Shown here: positions 18,848 to 26,714 of the stretch, in pieces
Layout of the letters: each line of letters starts with the position of its first letter
Position numbering within the stretch: position 1 is the first letter of the stretch
From: Patescibacteria group bacterium
GTDB lineage: Bacteria > Patescibacteriota > Patescibacteriia > UBA10025 > JAHIVO01
DNA: 46,184 nt
NCBI GenBank assembly: GCA_022560375.1
Contig: JADFTK010000004.1
Span: 1-46,184, forward strand
Direction of reading: 5' to 3'
Position numbers and translations under genes: made by a program
The notes under the pieces: model-generated
Databases searched by the model: none
What the model was told of the DNA's origin: nothing
What the model saw: the letters and a program-made list of their open reading frames with translations, nothing else

Positions 18848-19719
18848 CTAGAACAACAAGTAATTACCTTTCTGGATATTTTTACCAGCTTCGTAAGTCA
18901 GTATGACATAAATATTCAAATTAATGGAATTTCCGAGGCGCTCAACTAGAATATCTGAAAGGCGCCTAACATGCAGAGAGGTTAATTCATTAGGAAGATC
19001 GCAAAGTGGCATTAATCACTACCACCTTACCAATATCATTAACACTCAGGTCAGTAATTTTCGTGCCGACTGTATATTCAGAGATTACATCCCTGATAAT
19101 ATTGCGCTCACCATTCTCTTTAATAATATTCCTGGTTACTAAGGTTAGAGGAGCGGCCACTATGATTAAAAAAATAACAAACCAACTGATGTTGCTGGCG
19201 GCCTTGCTTTTCCCGGTAGCTGATAATTTCGTGTAGGCAATGGCGAAAGCCCCCACAAATCCGGCGGCTAAGGCAATAAATAATTCAAAAAGTGTCGGCT
19301 GAGTCCTCAGTAAAACCTCATGGCTGTCCCCTAAAAAAGGTGAGAAAACACCGATGACAAATGATACCAAAAAAATTATGAAACTGGCTTTTAAAAAAGT
19401 AAAAAAAGATTTTTTGAATAAACGGCCATTGCCCTTGATAACAGCCAGGGCTAAAGCTAAAATCGGCCATAATAAAGGGGCGGTAATCATGCCGCCGATG
19501 ACTACAGCGGCGTTATTGATAATCAAGCCAAGCGCCACAATGATGGTAGAAAAAATTGTCAGTAATACAAAAAAAATAGGCCTGACTCAGCTCGTCCTTT
19601 TTATATCCTCGGAAATTTTTCGCTGTCGGTCCTCGTCAATTCGTAAAAAACGAAAAACTATTTTGACCGAACGCTCTGATAGTCTCCTCAATTTTATCAA
19701 TATTATTTTGTTTCATCAT
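18848..19719 (-). pseudogene. DUF389 membrane protein gene broken by four single-base frameshifts
   Basis: Pieces in shifting minus-strand frames together make a complete DUF389 (TIGR00341-type) protein. They run from the ATG at 19719 (MMKQNNIDKIEETIRAFGQ), then IVFRFLRIDEDRQRKISED, KDELSQAYFF, the long segment STIIVALGLIINNAAVVIGG through four or five membrane helices to VVVINATLR, and finally LPNELTSLHVRRLSDILVER to a TAG at 18848. The frame changes lie near a T4 (19661-19664), a T5 (19598-19602), an A8 (19569-19576) and about 18993-19002. Three are homopolymer runs. The residues stay well conserved in every piece, so decay is recent or the sequence has local errors. An open frame alone covers only 18990-19538. 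It sits between cutA (overlapping ends) and the MurE-like gene (3-base gap). Confidence 0.8.
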
Positions 19720-20008
19720 TAATCCATTTTTTATACGAATAAGACACTCGATCAATCGGTATTTCTATAATACAGGGGATGGCATACGAATGATATTTTT
19801 TAATTAAAGCCTCAATTTTCTTATAGTGCTTTTTTTGAGTTTTAATAAAGGTAGCTACCTCGTGACCCTGTACCTGCTGGCCCTGCCACCAATACCAGGA
19901 CTGAATCGGAGAAAAATTTATACAGGCGGCTAAACGCTTATCCAAAATCTTCTGGGATATTTTTTTTGCTTCCCGCTCATTGGGGTATGTCACGTATATA
20001 TCAATCAT
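19703..20008 (-). CDS. cutA: CutA1-like divalent ion tolerance protein
   Basis: A 101-residue CutA1 family protein, a small cytosolic trimer of the ferredoxin-like fold linked to copper tolerance, with unclear biochemical function. Family features are visible: IDIYVTYPNEREAKKISQKI, RLAACINFSPIQSWYWW, EVATFIKT and the C-terminal IPCIIEIPID. ATG at 20008 is used because the fold begins there; a TTG at 20038 would add ten residues overlapping the upstream gene. It begins 1 base after the upstream stop and ends overlapping the DUF389 start, typical of a tight operon. Confidence 0.88.
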   Translation of the reverse strand: MIDIYVTYPNEREAKKISQKILDKRLAACINFSPIQSWYWWQGQQVQGHEVATFIKTQKKHYKKIEALIKKYHSYAIPCIIEIPIDRVSYSYKKWINDETK

Positions 20009-20009
20009 A

Positions 20010-20414
20010 CTACTCGGCCTTAATGACATTACCCTCAAGATCTATTTCCACGAAATGCTTAGCTTCACCTGACAGATAGGCTGAACACTGGTTAGCTGGT
20101 AGATTATCAATATCCTGCCTAGGATTGTGCACCACATCCGCGACCCAGTCTGGTATAACTCGATTGGACAAACACGGACCGCTGGACAAATCATCGCCGC
20201 TTAACAATGCTGCTCGCCAGAGCTCAATAGCTTTAGCAATGGCCAGATCCTTATCCGCCTGCTGTTTAATCTGGATATCAGCTGATCCCGTTAATATTTC
20301 CACCGGACTGAAGCTACTGCCGTCGTCACCTTTATCATTTAGAAATGATCCGATTAAAATGACTGCCCCGACCATTGACCCCACGACTACTAATATGATA
20401 ACTATTTTACCCAT
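20010..20414 (-). CDS. Small membrane-anchored extracytoplasmic protein, unknown
   Basis: A 134-residue protein with one N-terminal hydrophobic segment (about 4-25, IVIILVVVGSMVGAVILIGSF) that could be a signal anchor. A soluble domain of ~105 residues follows, with two cysteines (in SGPCLSN and NQCSAY) that could pair outside the cell. No known domain is recognised. It is the first gene of the operon with cutA, DUF389 and the MurE-like ligase. The operon context hints at the envelope but does not fix a role. Confidence 0.65.
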   Translation of the reverse strand: MGKIVIILVVVGSMVGAVILIGSFLNDKGDDGSSFSPVEILTGSADIQIKQQADKDLAIAKAIELWRAALLSGDDLSSGPCLSNRVIPDWVADVVHNPRQDIDNLPANQCSAYLSGEAKHFVEIDLEGNVIKAE

Positions 20415-20527
20415 ATATATTTACTTTTAATTAATTATATTATAATATTTTCCAGATTAAAAAACAAACAGAAACTTTCAAGGCTTCTGCTTAAAAAGAA
20501 TTTGGACACTATAAGTCTTCATGTCAA

Positions 20528-20555
20528 ATAAAAAGCCCTTAATTTAATAAGGGCT
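20528..20555 (-). terminator. Intrinsic terminator after the LysM-like gene
   Basis: AGCCCTTA (20534-20541) pairs with TAAGGGCT (20548-20555) around a 6-base loop. On the minus strand it is followed by TTTTTATTT, and it starts 2 bases after the LysM-like stop codon. Confidence 0.8.
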
Positions 20556-20557
20556 AA

Positions 20558-20830
20558 TTAAAAACAAGAAACAAGTTTGGGCAAACGACAAAAACTATAG
20601 CCGATTGTCTGGCCCGGGCAAATTAGAACCATATTACCCGAAGCGCCAAAATTGTACTCCAATAATAACTGAGAAGAACAATTAATACTAAACTTACTAC
20701 TGATCTTGTCGGCAATCTTAACGATTGAATCCCCTGGCTGTATTAGTATCGTTAAAACAAACCGATGATTTCGTAATCCTTTTTTCTCCCCTGAATCAAC
20801 TACTCCTTCGTCTTTTATAATAAATTCCAC
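20558..20830 (-). CDS. Small LysM-like domain protein
   Basis: A 90-residue protein whose core (~26-80) has the pattern of a LysM carbohydrate-binding module: an IQPGDSIVKIADKIS start, a middle helix ending SQLLLEYN and a closing VLICPGQTI. LysM normally binds N-acetylglucosamine polymers such as peptidoglycan. No signal peptide is visible, so either the start is wrong, it is exported another way, or the fold does an internal job. Four cysteines are unusual for the fold. It lies downstream of metK on the same strand with a terminator right after it. Confidence 0.6.
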   Translation of the reverse strand: MEFIIKDEGVVDSGEKKGLRNHRFVLTILIQPGDSIVKIADKISSKFSINCSSQLLLEYNFGASGNMVLICPGQTIGYSFCRLPKLVSCF

Positions 20831-20874
20831 TATTACCTCCTGAACATGATGGAAAAGAACTCTTAGTATTTATA

Positions 20875-22038
20875 TTATTTAATATTTTTCTTTAATTCAT
20901 CGACCTTGTCTAATTTTTCCCAGGGAAACTCTACATCCGTCCTACCGAAATGCCCGTAAGCAGCTGTTTTTTCATAAATTGGCTGTTTTAAATCTAAATG
21001 CTCAATGATATCTGCTGGCTTAAGAGGGAAATTATTTTTTACCAACTCGACTAGTTCCCCATTTTCTATTTTGCCTGTGCCGAAAGTATTTAACATTATA
21101 GAAACAGGCTCAGCCACACCGATAGCGTAAGCTAACTGTACTTCACAGCGGCTGGCAATGCCGGCCCCCACAATATTTTTGGCTATGTACCGAGCGACAT
21201 ACGAAGCGCTGCGGTCAACCTTGCTGACATCCTTGCCAGAAAAAGCTCCCCCCCCATGGGCACCGACACCACCGTAAGTATCTACGATAATTTTTCTACC
21301 TGTGAGACCTGTGTCGGCCGGTGGACCACCAAGCACAAACCGACCGGTAGCGTTAATAAAAAATTTAATCTCCTCATTGTACCAATCACCTAATACTGGC
21401 TTAATTACTTTTTCCTTAATGTCTTGGCGTAGATCTTCCGTCTTGATATCCTCTGAATGATGAGCGGCTATGACCACCGTCTTTACTTTATTTGGTTGAT
21501 CACCTTCATATTCTACAGTAACTTGAGACTTGCCGTCGGGCCGCAAATAATCAAGCTCGCCACTTTTCCTGACCTCGGCTAGCTTCTTGGTAAGTTTATG
21601 AGCTAGTGATAATGTTAGCGGCATTAATTCTGGAGTTTCATCACAGGCAAATCCAAACATCAAGCCCTGGTCACCCGCGCCCTGCTCTCGATGCTCTCCT
21701 TTACCCTCGTCTACTCCCTGAGCGATATCTGGAGATTGCTCATGAATGGCATTGATCACCCCAACGTCCGTATCACAAAAACCTATAATTGATTGATCAT
21801 ACCCAATCCGTTTGAGGGTTCTCCTCACAATACTTTGGATATCTACATATCCTTTAGTCCTGACTTCTCCTCCTACCATTACCAGACCGGTAGTTACAAA
21901 CGTCTCAACGGCGGAACGGGAATCTCGATCCTGCTTGAGCATTTCATCGTAGATGGCGTCAGATATTTGGTCGCAGACTTTATCCGGATGGCCCTCGGTA
22001 ACTGATTCTGACGTAAATAATCTTTTTTGGTCTGCCAT
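20875..22038 (-). CDS. metK: S-adenosylmethionine synthetase
   Basis: Makes SAM from methionine and ATP. The 387-residue protein is of normal length and has the opening [20 protein letters not shown], the [16 protein letters not shown] loop, and [16 protein letters not shown]. The three repeated alpha/beta domains appear complete through [12 protein letters not shown]. Control is visible: a SAM-I riboswitch with a terminator lies at 22064-22223 directly upstream, so expression should fall when SAM is plentiful. No other methionine gene is nearby. Confidence 0.97.
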   Translation of the reverse strand: MADQKRLFTSESVTEGHPDKVCDQISDAIYDEMLKQDRDSRSAVETFVTTGLVMVGGEVRTKGYVDIQSIVRRTLKRIGYDQSIIGFCDTDVGVINAIHEQSPDIAQGVDEGKGEHREQGAGDQGLMFGFACDETPELMPLTLSLAHKLTKKLAEVRKSGELDYLRPDGKSQVTVEYEGDQPNKVKTVVIAAHHSEDIKTEDLRQDIKEKVIKPVLGDWYNEEIKFFINATGRFVLGGPPADTGLTGRKIIVDTYGGVGAHGGGAFSGKDVSKVDRSASYVARYIAKNIVGAGIASRCEVQLAYAIGVAEPVSIMLNTFGTGKIENGELVELVKNNFPLKPADIIEHLDLKQPIYEKTAAYGHFGRTDVEFPWEKLDKVDELKKNIK

Positions 22039-22063
22039 ATTTATGGATATTAATTAATCTATA

Positions 22064-22091
22064 TATTAAAAAAATCTCTGCTTAAGAGATT
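22064..22091 (-). terminator. Riboswitch-controlled terminator before metK
   Basis: On the minus strand AATCTCT (22091-22085) pairs with AGAGATT (22079-22073), followed by a run of seven T. Its 5' part, CTCTTA (22088-22083), can instead pair with TAAGAG (22108-22103) at the 3' strand of riboswitch P1. That gives two mutually exclusive folds, the usual SAM-I off-switch logic. Confidence 0.8.
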
Positions 22092-22104
22092 TGGGAACTA
22101 ACCT

Positions 22105-22223
22105 CTTATCTACCCCAGCATAATCATTCATGATGGGCTGGACTTAGCACCTTACCTCATAACTTATGGGATAGGTTGCCGAAGCGTCATCGGGCCAGGA
22201 CCCTGATACTTTCTCTTGATAAG
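22105..22223 (-). promoter_or_regulatory. SAM-I (S-box) riboswitch controlling metK
   Basis: On the minus strand the aptamer opens with CTTATCAAGAGAAAG (P1, from 22223). It contains the conserved CTGGCCCGATGACGC, CGGCAACC and GGTGCTAAGTCCAGC blocks and closes with GATAAG (22110-22105), which pairs with the opening CTTATC. The order and core bases match the S-box family. A terminator and a plausible antiterminator lie just downstream and metK follows, so ligand and target agree. Confidence 0.93.
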
Positions 22224-22245
22224 CTTGAATTATTAATGTAAAGAC

Positions 22246-22274
22246 AGCATAACAAAATCTAAATTTATAGTCAA
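22246..22274 (-). promoter_or_regulatory. Promoter of the SAM riboswitch-metK unit
   Basis: TTGACT (22274-22269), 17-base spacer, TATGCT (22251-22246) on the minus strand. Transcription would begin about 15 bases before riboswitch P1. Confidence 0.6.
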
Positions 22275-22299
22275 TGCTAATAAAATACAGATGAGGAAA

Positions 22300-22428
22300 G
22301 CCCGCACCTATCTGAACACTATTTATTTCCTAATAATGCGCAAATTGGTGCGGGCTTAGTTTTAAATCCCCCTTTGCAAAGTAGAGGATCAGGATCCGCA
22401 CAGACATTAAAGCTTGTTTGGATCACCT
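22300..22428 (-). ncRNA. Putative structured RNA between two promoters, unidentified
   Basis: A good minus-strand promoter (22433-22461) points into a ~130-base non-coding stretch. It holds three potential hairpins: GATCC/GGATC near the 5' end; ATCCTC/GGGGAT enclosing a palindromic CTTTGCAAAG; and an 11-bp perfect stem AAGCCCGCACC/GGTGCGGGCTT with a ~37-base loop. The last stem is followed by only TTT, a weak terminator. The metK riboswitch has its own promoter further down, so this segment could be an independent small RNA or an extra leader. It matches no RNA family I can recall with confidence. Confidence 0.4.
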
Positions 22429-22432
22429 AATA

Positions 22433-22461
22433 ATTATATCACATCTAACCAAAAAAATCAA
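22433..22461 (-). promoter_or_regulatory. Sigma-70 promoter of the putative RNA (and possibly metK)
   Basis: TTGATT (22461-22456), 17-base spacer, perfect TATAAT (22438-22433) on the minus strand, in non-coding sequence after the small basic ORF. Confidence 0.65.
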
Positions 22462-22481
22462 CCTTTTATATCTAAAACGGC

Positions 22482-22562
22482 CTAACGATACCGCAAACTA
22501 GTAATTTTTTTGCCTCTTTTCTTCTGATGCTTTTTTTTGGCTACTTTCGTTTTTTTATTCAT
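22482..22562 (-). CDS. Very small, highly basic protein (26 residues)
   Basis: ATG at 22562 opens a 26-codon frame ending in TAG, 17 bases after ispH on the same strand. Half of the residues are Lys or Arg, with a KKKHQKKRGKK core and a LRYR end. The composition recalls tiny ribosome-associated proteins such as the AURKAIP1/COX24-like or Thx-type peptides, but the sequence is too short to assign. AGGAAG lies about 13 bases upstream, rather far for a ribosome-binding site. Confidence 0.45.
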   Translation of the reverse strand: MNKKTKVAKKKHQKKRGKKITSLRYR

Positions 22563-22579
22563 ATTTTTAATTATACTTC

Positions 22580-23578
22580 CTAAGCTGACATTTTACTGTC
22601 AGCAGATATGGTATGCTTATCAATAAATTTATGGCCGGCGCCAGTCTTCTGCGCGGCCGCTTTTATTTCCGGGGGTAAATCAAACCAAACTCGCTCTTCC
22701 ATGACTTCCAACTCCTCAACTTTCGTAGCCCCCATCTGCCGCAGATAATCAATAACCTTTTGTACCAGATCCTCTGGAGCAGAAGCGCCTGAAGTAACTC
22801 CCACCACCTTTACATTTTTGAACCATTTTTTTTGAATATCCTCAGGACCATTTATTCTGTAGGTTGTCGTTCCTTTATCCTTAGCAACGTCTACTAATCG
22901 ATTAGTATTAGAGCTGGCAGCAGAACCAACCACCAGGACTAAATCAGAAGCCTCAGCCAATGGCCTGGCCGCTCGTTGACGATTAGTCGTAGCATAGCAA
23001 ATATCCGAAGAGGGAGGCAGTATGACCTGGGGATATTTTTTCTTTATGGAATCTAATAATCCCTTAGTGTCATCTACTGATAAAGTAGTTTGGGTTAACA
23101 CTACAATTTTCTCCGCCTGAGAAAAATTAAGGCTCTCAATATCCTTCTCCGATTCGACAATAATAGTACTGTCTGGAGCTTCACCTCTGGTGCCCACTAG
23201 TTCAATATGGCCTTTGTGCCCTACCAAAATTATGCGATATCCTTCTTTAGCAAAACGTTTAGCTTCTAAATGAACTTTAGTGACTAGGGGACAAGTAGCA
23301 TCTATGAGATTTAGTTCTCTGGACTTGGCTATCAAATAGTCAGCGGGCGGACTGCCATGGGCACTAAAAACAACGTTAGCTCGTTTGGGAATTTCCGTTA
23401 CAGCCTCAATAAATATTACACCCTGATCCTCTAAATCTTTTACCACCTTCTCATTATGGACTATGGCATGCTTAACATATAAAGGCTTACCATAAACCTC
23501 CAAGGCGAGTTTGACGGTGTCAATCGCCCGGTCTACTCCGGCGCAGAATCCTCTTGGTTTAGCAAGTAATATTTTCAT
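22580..23578 (-). CDS. ispH: 4-hydroxy-3-methylbut-2-enyl diphosphate reductase
   Basis: IspH is the last enzyme of the MEP pathway. It is an iron-sulfur protein reducing HMBPP to IPP and DMAPP. The 332-residue protein keeps the three cluster cysteines (C12 in RGFCAG, one in DATCPLVTKVH, one in DICYATTNRQ) and the substrate histidines in VHNEKVV and SAHGSPP. EELEVMEERVWFDLPPEI is the usual C-terminus. No other MEP gene is in the window, so either the rest is elsewhere or the enzyme uses imported precursor. Confidence 0.95.
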   Translation of the reverse strand: MKILLAKPRGFCAGVDRAIDTVKLALEVYGKPLYVKHAIVHNEKVVKDLEDQGVIFIEAVTEIPKRANVVFSAHGSPPADYLIAKSRELNLIDATCPLVTKVHLEAKRFAKEGYRIILVGHKGHIELVGTRGEAPDSTIIVESEKDIESLNFSQAEKIVVLTQTTLSVDDTKGLLDSIKKKYPQVILPPSSDICYATTNRQRAARPLAEASDLVLVVGSAASSNTNRLVDVAKDKGTTTYRINGPEDIQKKWFKNVKVVGVTSGASAPEDLVQKVIDYLRQMGATKVEELEVMEERVWFDLPPEIKAAAQKTGAGHKFIDKHTISADSKMSA

Positions 23579-23589
23579 AAAGCACGCCC

Positions 23590-23618
23590 AGTATACCAGA
23601 ACTGCAGTGGTTGGTCTA
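23590..23618 (-). promoter_or_regulatory. Extended -10 promoter of ispH
   Basis: TAGACC (23618-23613), 17-base spacer ending in TGG, TATACT (23595-23590) on the minus strand, 12 bases before the ispH ATG. The TG extension makes up for a poor -35. Confidence 0.45.
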
Positions 23619-23661
23619 TGTAGAAGTACAGTATTTTATTACTTAGATAGCATTAACACCT

Positions 23662-24555
23662 CTACAGACTAAGTCTCACCATCACCGGCTGATGATCAGA
23701 ACCTGAACCACGCAGTTGCACGCCAGTGGCTCTAGCCCCTTTTACAAAAAAATGATCAAGTCTTGGCAGCCATCTTTTTCCGGAAAAAAGTTTGGAGAAA
23801 CCAAATTTTTTCAAGATAGCGTTAACTTGCTCAAATCCACCCAAGAAGGTATTAAAATCTCCCCCAATGACTACGCAATCATCATTATTATGATCAATTA
23901 TTTTTTGTAAAAACCGCAGCTGCTTTATCCGCCCACTTGGCCAAGCCGCATTTTCTAAATGAATATTGTATATCCCGATTGACTTACCACTATCTGTGAG
24001 AATCTGCGTATATAGCGCTAATCTTTTGATTACATGGCCACGGCCCATGAACTGACGGGCAACTGATGGCAATGGGTAAACAGCTGTTTTAGTGAAAGGA
24101 TAGCGCGATAGGGCTAATTGCCCGGAATGGGAAAAATTATAAAAAGATGTTGGCTTTTTCACCTGATGCAATGGGGCGTAATAAGTATTAAACCCTGCAA
24201 AGATGGGATCATCCCAAAATACACCAGATTCATAAACAGGGGCTTCCTGAACTAATATCATTCCGGGATTATGCTCGTGCATTATCTTTTTCAGAGATGC
24301 ACGGATTTTGCTTTTATGGTAACCCCGAAAAATATTCCATGAAACCATAGACAACCCCCCACAAACATTTAATTTAGATACATTGTTATCTAAGTGAACT
24401 TTTTTTTCAATGTCGCCCATTTCAGAAATATGCCCCTCTAAATACACCGGGTTAAATGTCGACTGAAGAAATTCTCTAGCTGCTTGAGCTAATTCCCTGT
24501 ATCTACCCATATTTTTATTGCTATTAATTCCGTGCCCTCGGCAGCCCGACACCAC
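23662..24555 (-). CDS. Endonuclease/exonuclease/phosphatase (EEP) family protein
   Basis: Up to 297 residues; the EEP core occupies about 70-297. Visible motifs are VSWNIFRG (metal-coordinating Asn), LVQEAPVYE (Glu), YNIHLENAAW, VVIGGDFNTF (Asp/Asn) and the closing GSDHQPVMV (Asp-His pair). The superfamily hydrolyses phosphodiesters in DNA, RNA, lipids or small molecules, so the substrate is open. The first ~60 residues have no recognised domain. An ATG at 24510 is a plausible alternative start, since no clear Shine-Dalgarno supports the GTG at 24555. Confidence 0.8.
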   Translation of the reverse strand: MVSGCRGHGINSNKNMGRYRELAQAAREFLQSTFNPVYLEGHISEMGDIEKKVHLDNNVSKLNVCGGLSMVSWNIFRGYHKSKIRASLKKIMHEHNPGMILVQEAPVYESGVFWDDPIFAGFNTYYAPLHQVKKPTSFYNFSHSGQLALSRYPFTKTAVYPLPSVARQFMGRGHVIKRLALYTQILTDSGKSIGIYNIHLENAAWPSGRIKQLRFLQKIIDHNNDDCVVIGGDFNTFLGGFEQVNAILKKFGFSKLFSGKRWLPRLDHFFVKGARATGVQLRGSGSDHQPVMVRLSL

Positions 24556-24642
24556 TCACTTTATCTCAGGTACAGGATCCCTTGCCTGTCCGCCGAACCC
24601 GAAACGTAAGTGAAGGGGAAGGCGGAAACGACGAGGGCTGGC
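24556..24642. other. GC-rich non-coding spacer
   Basis: An 87-base stretch clearly richer in G+C than the surrounding genes. It includes segments such as GGCAAGGGATCC and TTCGGCGGACAGG (minus strand) and short internal complementarities. No gene is seen. It may be a decayed member of the dispersed repeats found elsewhere in the window. Confidence 0.35.
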
Positions 24643-25362
24643 TTATCGACTCTCCGATTTAATGAATCTTGACAGCTTGGGAATATCCGAGGGTTTACCA
24701 AAATCAATCCAGTATTCCCTGAGCCTTAATATTTTTACTTTATGCTCCTTGGCTAGCAAAGTTATGGCATCGGTAATTTCGAATTCACCTCTCGGAGATA
24801 TTTTTATTTTTTCTACTGCGTCAAATATATCCGGAGTGAATTTATAGAGGCTGGCATTCACTAAATTACCTACAAACTCCTTGGGCTTTTCTACAATTCT
24901 TTTCAAATAATCATTATCGTCCGTTACTAAAACACCCTGCGTTTCTGGATGCTCACTTTCTACGCAGCCTACATAATTAAGATCATCTTCCCGCAAACAA
25001 TTTTTTACATCCTTCGTTTGATAGAAATTGTCCCCCGCCACAGCTATAAAATTATTATTACCAATAATATCTTTGACTATTTTTATGGGCAGAGCTGTAC
25101 CGTATTCATTTTCTCCCAAAACTGTAAATTGATTTACAATTGTAATCGGATAGGGATATGATTCAGCAAATTCCTCTATGTATTCGGAGTGATAGCCGGT
25201 TACTAATATAATTTCATTAAGGCCAGCTGCTCGTAGATTTTCTATTACATAATATAAGAAAGGCTTACCATCAATATTAATCATGTGCTTGGGCTTATTC
25301 TTGGCCAGATGCTTCATTCTAGTACCCCGGCCGGCCGCTGATATGACTACTTTATTTATCAT
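24643..25362 (-). CDS. Sugar-phosphate nucleotidyltransferase
   Basis: A 239-residue NTP-transferase. The signature SAAGRGTRMKHLAKNKPKHM binds the nucleotide and phosphate, followed by FLYYVIENL, GDNFY (metal Asp) and a short C-terminus ending YWIDFGKPSDIPKL. It lacks the left-handed beta-helix of GlmU-type enzymes. It resembles glucose-1-phosphate thymidylyl- or mannose-1-phosphate guanylyltransferases, which would suit the phosphohexomutase at 2 kb, but base and sugar cannot be fixed. ATG at 25362 is preferred because the fold begins there. It overlaps the upstream gene by 11 bases. Confidence 0.85.
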   Translation of the reverse strand: MINKVVISAAGRGTRMKHLAKNKPKHMINIDGKPFLYYVIENLRAAGLNEIILVTGYHSEYIEEFAESYPYPITIVNQFTVLGENEYGTALPIKIVKDIIGNNNFIAVAGDNFYQTKDVKNCLREDDLNYVGCVESEHPETQGVLVTDDNDYLKRIVEKPKEFVGNLVNASLYKFTPDIFDAVEKIKISPRGEFEITDAITLLAKEHKVKILRLREYWIDFGKPSDIPKLSRFIKSESR

Positions 25363-25669
25363 CGGACTGATCCTGAGAATTATCTGATTCTTTTTTGGAT
25401 AAGCGGTGCTGGGCACATGCGTTATTTTCCATTAGGTCTTTCGCCGTCTCCAGACTTACGTCTATACGACTAAGTTCATGTTTATTGATACCGCCGTTCT
25501 TATCAAACCAATTAAGTGGGATGCTACGGGTAAACTCCTTACTACACTGTGGGCAGGTCATTTCGATTTTGCGATATTCACCTTCGGTGGTCGGTACTAT
25601 CTTCTTTTCATGGTCAGTCTCTGCTTCTGCCTCAGGTATAGATGATAAATTTTCTGGCCTATTCTCCAT
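25352..25669 (-). CDS. Small zinc-ribbon-like protein, unknown
   Basis: A 105-residue hydrophilic protein. An acidic, probably disordered start (1-30) leads to a possible metal site, CPQCSKEF at about 39-46, with a later Cys-x-x-His (ACAQHRL). A Ser/Asp-rich tail closes it. C-x2-C plus C-x2-H could bind one zinc, but no known family is recognised. It lies 10 bases after the FemAB gene and overlaps the nucleotidyltransferase start, inside the ruvA-femAB operon. Confidence 0.6.
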   Translation of the reverse strand: MENRPENLSSIPEAEAETDHEKKIVPTTEGEYRKIEMTCPQCSKEFTRSIPLNWFDKNGGINKHELSRIDVSLETAKDLMENNACAQHRLSKKESDNSQDQSDDK

Positions 25670-25679
25670 TTTTATAAAA

Positions 25680-26714
25680 TTATATTTTACGAAATCCCCT
25701 AGCTATTTTATAAAGCTTATACCAAAAATTATCTAAAATCAAATCATAAGCTCCCAGCCAAGAAACTTCCTGCCCGCCGAAACCTTTTTTGAATCTGGTA
25801 ATGCCCGCCCAGCTATGATTCGTATTATCTGAATCTGAGGGGACCACCCCCCATAAATCATAAAAAGTATGCCCAGATTTTTTTGCTTGTTGGATCTGGG
25901 ACCACTGTAGTAAATGAGGGGCCATAACATTGCGATGTGAGTCCGATGAAGCACCATGCACGTAAGTTGCGGTGTCGCCAAAAAATGCCACTAAACTTGC
26001 TGCTACCACCTCGTTATCTATGGATGCCAGAAAAAGTTTCATAAATCCGGAGGGCCTCAAGGCGTTCAACATAGCCTGGTAGTACTGGCCGGGATGAGAG
26101 CGAAAACGATCTCGCTGAGTCGTAACTTCATTCAACTTGTTAAACAATTGTATATCTTCCAACTTATCTGCCACTCGTACGACCACCCCTTTGCGTTCGG
26201 CTAAGTGAATATTATATCGAGTTTTCTGGTGCATACCCTGAAGTAATTCATCCTCAGTAGATTTTAAATCTATATATATAGTGTCCTGGGGCTGTACAAA
26301 ATGAGTTGCTTCCATGGCAACGTTCTCAGCTACCTGGTCAAACAATTTCTTATTATTAGTCTCTAATGGCGGCTCAATTCTGATAAATAATCCGCCGGCC
26401 TCCTTAGCTTTGTCCGACATTGCTTTTACTAATATTTTAAAAGTTTCGGTAAACTGATTGCTATCTAATGCCGCATCAATAATTGGCCCACGCGGGCAAT
26501 AAAAATAATGCCGGCCTAGCGGCAGCGGCATTTTGATAATTTGGGCAGCACCCACCAATTGTTCACCTTCAAATATCCCTAATCGCCAAACTTCACGGTT
26601 GATGCTTTTCTGAAATTCTCCCCACTGCCAAGATTGCAAAAACTGGGCTCGTGGCTGTCTGGCCACCAGCGAATTTAAAACTTCCTTTGAATCAACTTCC
26701 CTAATCTCCATCAT
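25680..26714 (-). CDS. FemAB/FemX-type peptidyltransferase
   Basis: A 344-residue double-GNAT protein of the FemABX family, which adds amino acids from aminoacyl-tRNA to the lipid II stem peptide to build the cross-bridge. Visible marks are QSWQWGEFQKS, HYFYCPRGPIID and the late YDLWGVVPSD and GITRFKKGFGG motifs. It lacks the tRNA-synthetase-like coiled arm of the longest members. Together with murI and the MurE-like gene it supports a modified peptidoglycan. The amino acid added is unknown. Its start overlaps the ruvA stop by 4 bases. Confidence 0.87.
   Translation of the reverse strand: MMEIREVDSKEVLNSLVARQPRAQFLQSWQWGEFQKSINREVWRLGIFEGEQLVGAAQIIKMPLPLGRHYFYCPRGPIIDAALDSNQFTETFKILVKAMSDKAKEAGGLFIRIEPPLETNNKKLFDQVAENVAMEATHFVQPQDTIYIDLKSTEDELLQGMHQKTRYNIHLAERKGVVVRVADKLEDIQLFNKLNEVTTQRDRFRSHPGQYYQAMLNALRPSGFMKLFLASIDNEVVAASLVAFFGDTATYVHGASSDSHRNVMAPHLLQWSQIQQAKKSGHTFYDLWGVVPSDSDNTNHSWAGITRFKKGFGGQEVSWLGAYDLILDNFWYKLYKIARGFRKI

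Noticed and set aside
19560-19600. TGA inside the DUF389 reading taken as a sense codon (code 25-type reassignment)
   Set aside because: TGA ends clear genes such as murI and the methyltransferase. Two compensating homopolymer shifts explain the stop better.
22290-22430. RNase P-like GAGGAAAG followed by a C/G run on the plus strand
   Set aside because: Only the short string matches. The rest of the RNase P core and the expected length of over 300 bases are missing.
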